Source: Chryseobacterium sp.
Lineage (GTDB): Bacteria > Bacteroidota > Bacteroidia > Flavobacteriales > Weeksellaceae
Direction of reading: 5' to 3'
DNA: 9,358 nucleotides
Assembly (NCBI GenBank): GCA_017989575.1
Contig: JAGNPP010000082.1
Location: 1-9,358, forward strand
Shown here: piece after piece, positions 5,595-9,358 of the stretch
Position numbering within the stretch: position 1 is the first letter of the stretch
How the letters are laid out: each line of letters opens with the position of its first letter
The notes under the pieces: generated by a model
Seen by the model: only the letters and a program-made list of their open reading frames with translations
Databases searched by the model: none
What the model was told of the DNA's origin: nothing
Translations under genes and position numbers: made by a program

Positions 5595-6524
5595 ATGCAA
5601 AAAACCACTTTCCCAAAATCCTTAAAAAAAGGAGACAAAATCGCCATCATTTCCCCAGCTGGTTCTGTTGAAGAAACTCAATTAGAGAAAACTTTAGCTT
5701 TAATAAAAAGCAAAGGTTATGAACCTATTCTAGGCGAAAATCTCTACACAAAATTTCAAAACGGCTATTCATACGCCGGAACAGAAGAACAAAGGATTAA
5801 AGACATCAATTGGGCTTTAAACGACCCAGAGATTTCTGCAATCTGGCCTTCGAGAGGTGGTTATGGCTGTCAGCATTTGGTTCAACATTTAGATTTGAAA
5901 GGATTTAAGAAAAATCCAAAATGGTACATTGGATATTCTGACAACACAGTGATTCAAAGTTATTTGTTGAAAAAAGGTTTTGCATCCATCCACGGACAAA
6001 CCATCAAAACGTCAAGCTTTGGCGTAACCGACGAAAGTTATGATTTGACATTCGAAATTCTGAAAGGAAAATTCCCAAATTACAAAATCGAATCCACAGA
6101 AAAAAATAGAGTAGGAGAGGCTTCCGGAATTTTGGTTGGTGGAAATCTCGCGCTGATTTATGCACTCTTGGGAACTAAATATTCTTTCGATTTCACGGAC
6201 AAAATTTTATTTATAGAGGACATTGGAGAGAATTTCTACGCGATGGACCGAATGATTATGAGTTTGGAACTCGCCGGCGTTTTCAAAAAAATAAAAGGAC
6301 TCATCGTTGGCGGAATGACCAATATGGGAAAAGAAGGCGAGAACAAAAGCTACGAAGAATCCTTCGACCCATTTGTCAACCAACAGATTGCAAACAGAGT
6401 TTCCCAATACGATTTCCCAACAGCTTTCAACTTTCCAAACGGCCATATCTACGACAACAGACCTTTGATTATCGGTTCAGAAATTACAATGAAAGTCGGG
6501 AAGGATGTGAAGATTAAGTTCTAA
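5595..6524 (+). CDS. LD-carboxypeptidase (muramoyltetrapeptide carboxypeptidase, peptidase family S66)
   Basis: This 309-aa cytosolic serine peptidase removes the terminal D-alanine from tetrapeptides during peptidoglycan recycling. The S66 features are all present. The N-terminal strand and turn IAIISPAGSV is followed by IWPSRGGYGCQHLVQHLD. The nucleophile motif GYSDNT has S115, the same number as in the Pseudomonas aeruginosa enzyme. FIEDIGE has the catalytic Glu208, and FPNGHIYDN has His284, completing the Ser-Glu-His set. Length is normal for the family. No signal peptide is seen. The ATG at 5595 is preferred over an in-frame TTG at 5562, which would add 11 residues (RPLHKNKPTQ after the start) with no family counterpart. 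An A-rich stretch (ATAAAAATAAA) precedes the ATG. The yraN-like gene follows after 35 bp, so the two are probably co-transcribed. The gene resembles ldcA. Confidence 0.92.
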   Translation: MQKTTFPKSLKKGDKIAIISPAGSVEETQLEKTLALIKSKGYEPILGENLYTKFQNGYSYAGTEEQRIKDINWALNDPEISAIWPSRGGYGCQHLVQHLDLKGFKKNPKWYIGYSDNTVIQSYLLKKGFASIHGQTIKTSSFGVTDESYDLTFEILKGKFPNYKIESTEKNRVGEASGILVGGNLALIYALLGTKYSFDFTDKILFIEDIGENFYAMDRMIMSLELAGVFKKIKGLIVGGMTNMGKEGENKSYEESFDPFVNQQIANRVSQYDFPTAFNFPNGHIYDNRPLIIGSEITMKVGKDVKIKF

Positions 6525-6559
6525 ATCATTTATCAACTATAACTCATCAATTATAGCTT

Positions 6560-6928
6560 ATGGCAGACCACAACGACTTTGGAAAAATAGCAGAAGACTT
6601 GGCTGTAGATTTTTTGGTTAAGGCCAATTACAAGATTCTTGTCCGCAATTTCCGCTATCTAAAAGCTGAGGTGGACATCATCGCAGAATTTGAAAATCAA
6701 ATCGTGGTTGTAGAAGTCAAAGCTAGACATACAGATGCCTTTTTGGAACCTCAGGAAGCGGTTAACAAAAAGAAAATCAAGTTGTTAATATCAGCAACCA
6801 ATTATTACATTGAAGAAAATAATATTGATAAGGAAGTTCGTTTCGATATTATTTCCGTTCTCCCAAATCAGCAAAAGACTTTGGAAATCACACATATTAT
6901 TGACGCATTTCAAAGTTTCGAAATTTAA
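6560..6928 (+). CDS. yraN: YraN/UPF0102 family protein, predicted PD-(D/E)xK nuclease fold
   Basis: This 122-aa protein belongs to the UPF0102 (YraN) family, which has a predicted Holliday-junction-resolvase-like, PD-(D/E)xK nuclease fold. Its cellular role is not settled. The conserved pattern is complete: FGKIAEDLAVDFLVKANYKILVRNFR (7-32), then AEVDIIAEF (36-44) with E37 and D39, then VVVEVKAR (49-56) with E52 and K54. D39, E52 and K54 are the expected metal-binding and catalytic residues. Length is typical for the family. The ATG at 6560 is the natural start, since the FGKIAEDLA helix follows shortly. It lies 35 bp after the LD-carboxypeptidase gene with no terminator between, so it is likely the second gene of an operon. 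No T-run terminator is seen after it. Confidence 0.93.
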   Translation: MADHNDFGKIAEDLAVDFLVKANYKILVRNFRYLKAEVDIIAEFENQIVVVEVKARHTDAFLEPQEAVNKKKIKLLISATNYYIEENNIDKEVRFDIISVLPNQQKTLEITHIIDAFQSFEI

Positions 6929-6965
6929 TTTTCATTTAAAATAATGATATTCAATATTTTACAAA

Positions 6966-6985
6966 AATGTTTTACGTGAAACATT
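6966..6985. promoter_or_regulatory. parS: 20-bp near-perfect palindrome, candidate parS (ParB-binding) site
   Basis: AATGTTTTACGTGAAACATT is symmetric at 9 of 10 pair positions around the centre of ACGT. Its inner 16 bp (6968-6983) read TGTTTTACGTGAAACA. The widely conserved bacterial parS consensus is TGTTTCACGTGAAACA, so the match is 15 of 16. The right half-site GTGAAACA is perfect and the left has T in place of C at position 6. It lies in a non-coding gap. ParB would load here to form the nucleoprotein complex that guides chromosome segregation. Function is inferred only from the match, and the mismatch could weaken binding. Confidence 0.6.
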
Positions 6986-7026
6986 GACGATTCGGTTCAG
7001 TAAAACTACCATTCAGTTAGAATTAG

Positions 7027-7057
7027 TTTTTAATTATGCTCAGCTCAAATATCTTTG
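7027..7057 (+). promoter_or_regulatory. Bacteroidota-type promoter of the TonB-dependent receptor gene
   Basis: TATCTTTG (7050-7057) fits the -7 consensus TAnnTTTG exactly. TTTT (7027-7030), 19 bp upstream, is three-quarters of the -33 TTTG. Transcription would start near 7062-7064, leaving only about a dozen bases before the ATG at 7075. Confidence 0.6.
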
Positions 7058-7074
7058 AATCAAAATTATGAGAT

Positions 7075-9306
7075 ATGAAAACGCGTCGCAAAATCTTCGG
7101 CTTACTATCACTTTTAATGAGCATTTGCATCTGGTCCCAAATCACGATTTCCGGAAAAGTGACTTTCAAAAACAAAGCTCTGAAAGATATAAATATCACT
7201 CTGAAAGATACTTATGATGGCGCAACTTCCGATATCAATGGAAACTATTCTTTTACCACCACAGAATCCGGAAATCAAGTTTTGGTCTTCTCTGGTAATA
7301 ATTATGAATCTATAGAAATTCCTGTAAACATCGAAGGTAAAGACCTTTCTATTCCTGCGAATTTGAAATCTCAAATCAATGAAATCAATGCTGTTGTAAT
7401 CACAGCTGGAAGCATCGAAGCGAGCGATAAAAAACGGGCAACAGCTTTGCTCACGCCTTTGGACATTTACACGACGGCAGGCGCAGATGGACAGATTTCT
7501 TCGGCTTTGGGCTATTTGCCGGGCGTTCAAAAAGTGGGAGAGACGGAAGGTTTGTTCGTGCGAGGGGGAACTGGTGCAGAAACCAAGATTTTTATGGACG
7601 GGAATCTTATCAACAATTATTTCACGAATTCGGTTCCGGGAATTGCTGGGCGAGATAGATTTAATACATCATTGTTTAAAGGAAATATTTTTTCAAGTGG
7701 TGGATACTCAGCGGTTTATGGTCAGGCTTTGTCATCGGTTTTGATTTTGGAAAGTGTTGATTTACCGGAAACTACGTCATTTGATTTTGGTGTTTCTCCG
7801 ATTTTTCTAAGCGCCAATTATCAAAAATTAAATCAAAATAAAACTGCTTCTTGGGGCGTTGCTGGAAGTTATTCTAATCTTGGTTTGATGGGAAAGTTAT
7901 TCAATTTCAATACAGATTTTGGTAAATATCCGCAGGGTTATGGCTTCGATGGGAATTTCAGAATTAAGACCAAAAAAGGCGGTTTTATCAAGTATTATGG
8001 AAGTGTTGACCAAAATCAATTATCCGTTGAATCCGAAAGTTTGGAGAAGGATTTTGATAGAAATAATGTGAGTTTGAAAGGTCAAAATATGTATCATAAT
8101 TTGTCTTACAAAGAGAAATTTGGGAAGTATCTTGTGAATATCGGCGGTTCATACACATACAATTCTAATGATTTGAATTTCGCAAATCTTCTCAATCAAG
8201 TTGAAATTAATCAAACAAAAATCAACAGCCAATCCAATTATATTAATGGAAAATTGGTAGTCGAAAGAAAATTCGGAATCAATACTTTGAGAGCTGGAGT
8301 TGAGTTCAACAATGCGGATGAAAAAATGAATTACGGTTTTTACGAGAAGAATTACAAGGATTTGATTTCCTCAGCTTTTGCAGAAACGGATTTGATTTTC
8401 ACTAATGATCTATCGGCAAAAATTGGCGCCAGAACAGAACATTCTTCCTATCTCGACAAATGGAATTTCTCACCAAGAGTTGCTTTGGCTTATCGGATTT
8501 CCAAAAATTGGACAACGTCTTTGGCGTACGGAATGTCTTACCAAAATCCAGAAAGTAGATATTTGATTTCAAACAATTTTGATTTCCAGAGAGCCGACCA
8601 TTATATTTTTCAAGTTCAGAAAAACGCTGATGGGAGAAACTTGAGATTTGAGGCATTTTACAAGAATTATGATAAATTGATTAAAACTTCTTCTATCTCC
8701 AACGAAAGTTCATCATCACCAAATAATCAATACACACAGTTTGCAGACAACAATTCCGGACGTGGTTTTGCAAGAGGAATCGAGTTGTTCTGGAGAGACA
8801 AAAAAACCTTCAAAGACATCGATTACTGGATTACTTATTCCTATTTGGATTCCAAAAGAGACTTCTTAAACTATCCTTTTAGTTTAGCGCCAAATTTTGC
8901 TTCAAAACACACTCTGAATGTGATGGCAAAGAAGTTCATTATGGATTGGAAAACGGGTTTCAATATGTCTTACACTTACGCAAAAGGCCGTCCTTATTAT
9001 GATATTATTTCCAACAATGGCGAAAATATTCTCAGAAATCAAGGTAAGCTAAAAGACTTCAGCGGACTCAACTTCAGTGTGAATTATGTTCCAAGTGTTG
9101 GAAAAAAAGATTCGAAATCGTTCACCGTTTTTGTTTTGAGCATCAATAATATTTTGGGGAATAAGAATGTTTATGGTTTCAATTATTCCGCTGACGGAAA
9201 TACGAGAACTGCTGTGAGACCGCCAGTCAACACCTTTGTTTTTGTTGGTGTCTTCGTGAGTTTCGGCGTTGATAAGACGAATGATGCGATTAATAATAAT
9301 TTGTAA
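7075..9306 (+). CDS. TonB-dependent outer-membrane receptor with carboxypeptidase-regulatory-like N-terminal domain
   Basis: This 743-aa outer-membrane receptor imports a substrate using energy passed from TonB-ExbBD. A Sec signal peptide is visible (MKTRRKIFGLLSLLMSICIWSQ, cleavage probably just after Q22). A CarboxypepD_reg-like beta-sandwich follows (about 24-98; ISGKVTFKNKALKDINITLKDT, then SDINGNYSF). The plug spans about 105-230, with LGYLPGVQKV, the FVRGG motif at 161-165 and the turn KIFMDGNLI. The rest is rich in alternating aromatic residues, as in a 22-strand beta-barrel, ending NTFVFVGVFVSFGVDKT and a short polar tail. At 743 aa it is shorter than SusC-type receptors (about 1000 aa), and no SusD partner follows within the window. 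Siderophore, metal or other small substrates are therefore possible, and none can be assigned. The ATG at 7075 directly precedes the signal peptide. Two tandem TAA stops end the gene. Confidence 0.92.
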   Translation: MKTRRKIFGLLSLLMSICIWSQITISGKVTFKNKALKDINITLKDTYDGATSDINGNYSFTTTESGNQVLVFSGNNYESIEIPVNIEGKDLSIPANLKSQINEINAVVITAGSIEASDKKRATALLTPLDIYTTAGADGQISSALGYLPGVQKVGETEGLFVRGGTGAETKIFMDGNLINNYFTNSVPGIAGRDRFNTSLFKGNIFSSGGYSAVYGQALSSVLILESVDLPETTSFDFGVSPIFLSANYQKLNQNKTASWGVAGSYSNLGLMGKLFNFNTDFGKYPQGYGFDGNFRIKTKKGGFIKYYGSVDQNQLSVESESLEKDFDRNNVSLKGQNMYHNLSYKEKFGKYLVNIGGSYTYNSNDLNFANLLNQVEINQTKINSQSNYINGKLVVERKFGINTLRAGVEFNNADEKMNYGFYEKNYKDLISSAFAETDLIFTNDLSAKIGARTEHSSYLDKWNFSPRVALAYRISKNWTTSLAYGMSYQNPESRYLISNNFDFQRADHYIFQVQKNADGRNLRFEAFYKNYDKLIKTSSISNESSSSPNNQYTQFADNNSGRGFARGIELFWRDKKTFKDIDYWITYSYLDSKRDFLNYPFSLAPNFASKHTLNVMAKKFIMDWKTGFNMSYTYAKGRPYYDIISNNGENILRNQGKLKDFSGLNFSVNYVPSVGKKDSKSFTVFVLSINNILGNKNVYGFNYSADGNTRTAVRPPVNTFVFVGVFVSFGVDKTNDAINNNL

Positions 9307-9358
9307 TAAGACGATAGATAATAGAGGAAAGATACAAGACTAAAATTCAGGTGTTTAT

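Noticed and set aside
6537..6556. CTATAA/TTATAG small inverted repeat before yraN
   Set aside because: It has only six AT-rich pairs in a 35-bp intra-operon gap, which is expected by chance.
6966..6985. Palindrome as the yraN terminator
   Set aside because: The stem is followed by TGACGATTC rather than a T run, and its symmetry matches a known DNA-binding consensus instead.
7114..7530. 138-aa open frame on the minus strand
   Set aside because: It lies wholly inside the TonB receptor gene, is cysteine- and arginine-rich with no recognisable family, and has no leader signals. It is a shadow of the real gene.
9307..9358. Start of a further gene at the window end
   Set aside because: Only 52 bases follow the receptor stop codon, beginning with a second TAA, and no start, promoter or terminator is recognisable there.

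Overview
The window looks like chromosomal DNA from a member of the Bacteroidota, most likely a flavobacterium of the Chryseobacterium/Weeksellaceae type. The reasons are the low G+C content, the near absence of Shine-Dalgarno sequences with A-rich leaders instead, -7 promoter elements of the Bacteroidota form TAnnTTTG (two exact TATCTTTG copies), a TonB-dependent receptor with an N-terminal carboxypeptidase-regulatory-like domain, and intergenic palindromic repeats of a kind I associate with these genomes. The genus is an inference. All genes are on the + strand.

Layout: (1) 2-334 is the 3' two thirds or more of rpiB (ribose-5-phosphate isomerase B), closed by a good intrinsic terminator. 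(2) 335-2236 holds a 177-bp leader with two promoter-like elements and two inverted repeats, then a 553-aa AlbA_2/Schlafen-type protein with a GHKL-like ATPase segment and C-terminal winged helices. It is clearly more AT-rich than its neighbours and is followed by an 11-bp tandem repeat that can fold into a hairpin. (3) 2237-4387 is rnr (RNase R), with no obvious promoter of its own, followed by a strong terminator. (4) 4606-5283 is a LysE/RhtB-type exporter. (5) 5284-5594 is a 311-bp gap with two separate palindromic repeat elements. (6) 5595-6928 is a probable two-gene operon: an LD-carboxypeptidase (S66 family) and a YraN/UPF0102 nuclease-like protein. (7) 6929-7074 carries a 20-bp near-perfect palindrome that matches the ParB-binding centromere consensus parS at 15 of 16 positions, and a promoter with a very short leader for (8) a 743-aa TonB-dependent receptor at 7075-9306.

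Most genes are household functions: pentose phosphate interconversion, RNA turnover, peptidoglycan recycling, export and outer-membrane uptake. The accessory element is the AlbA_2-domain gene, which appears to sit between rpiB and rnr and may now control, or be co-transcribed with, rnr. The two observations most worth following up are the candidate parS site at 6968-6983 and the AT-rich AlbA_2 cargo gene with its repeat-flanked 3' junction. I found no multi-gene defence system, CRISPR array, insertion sequence, tRNA or rRNA.
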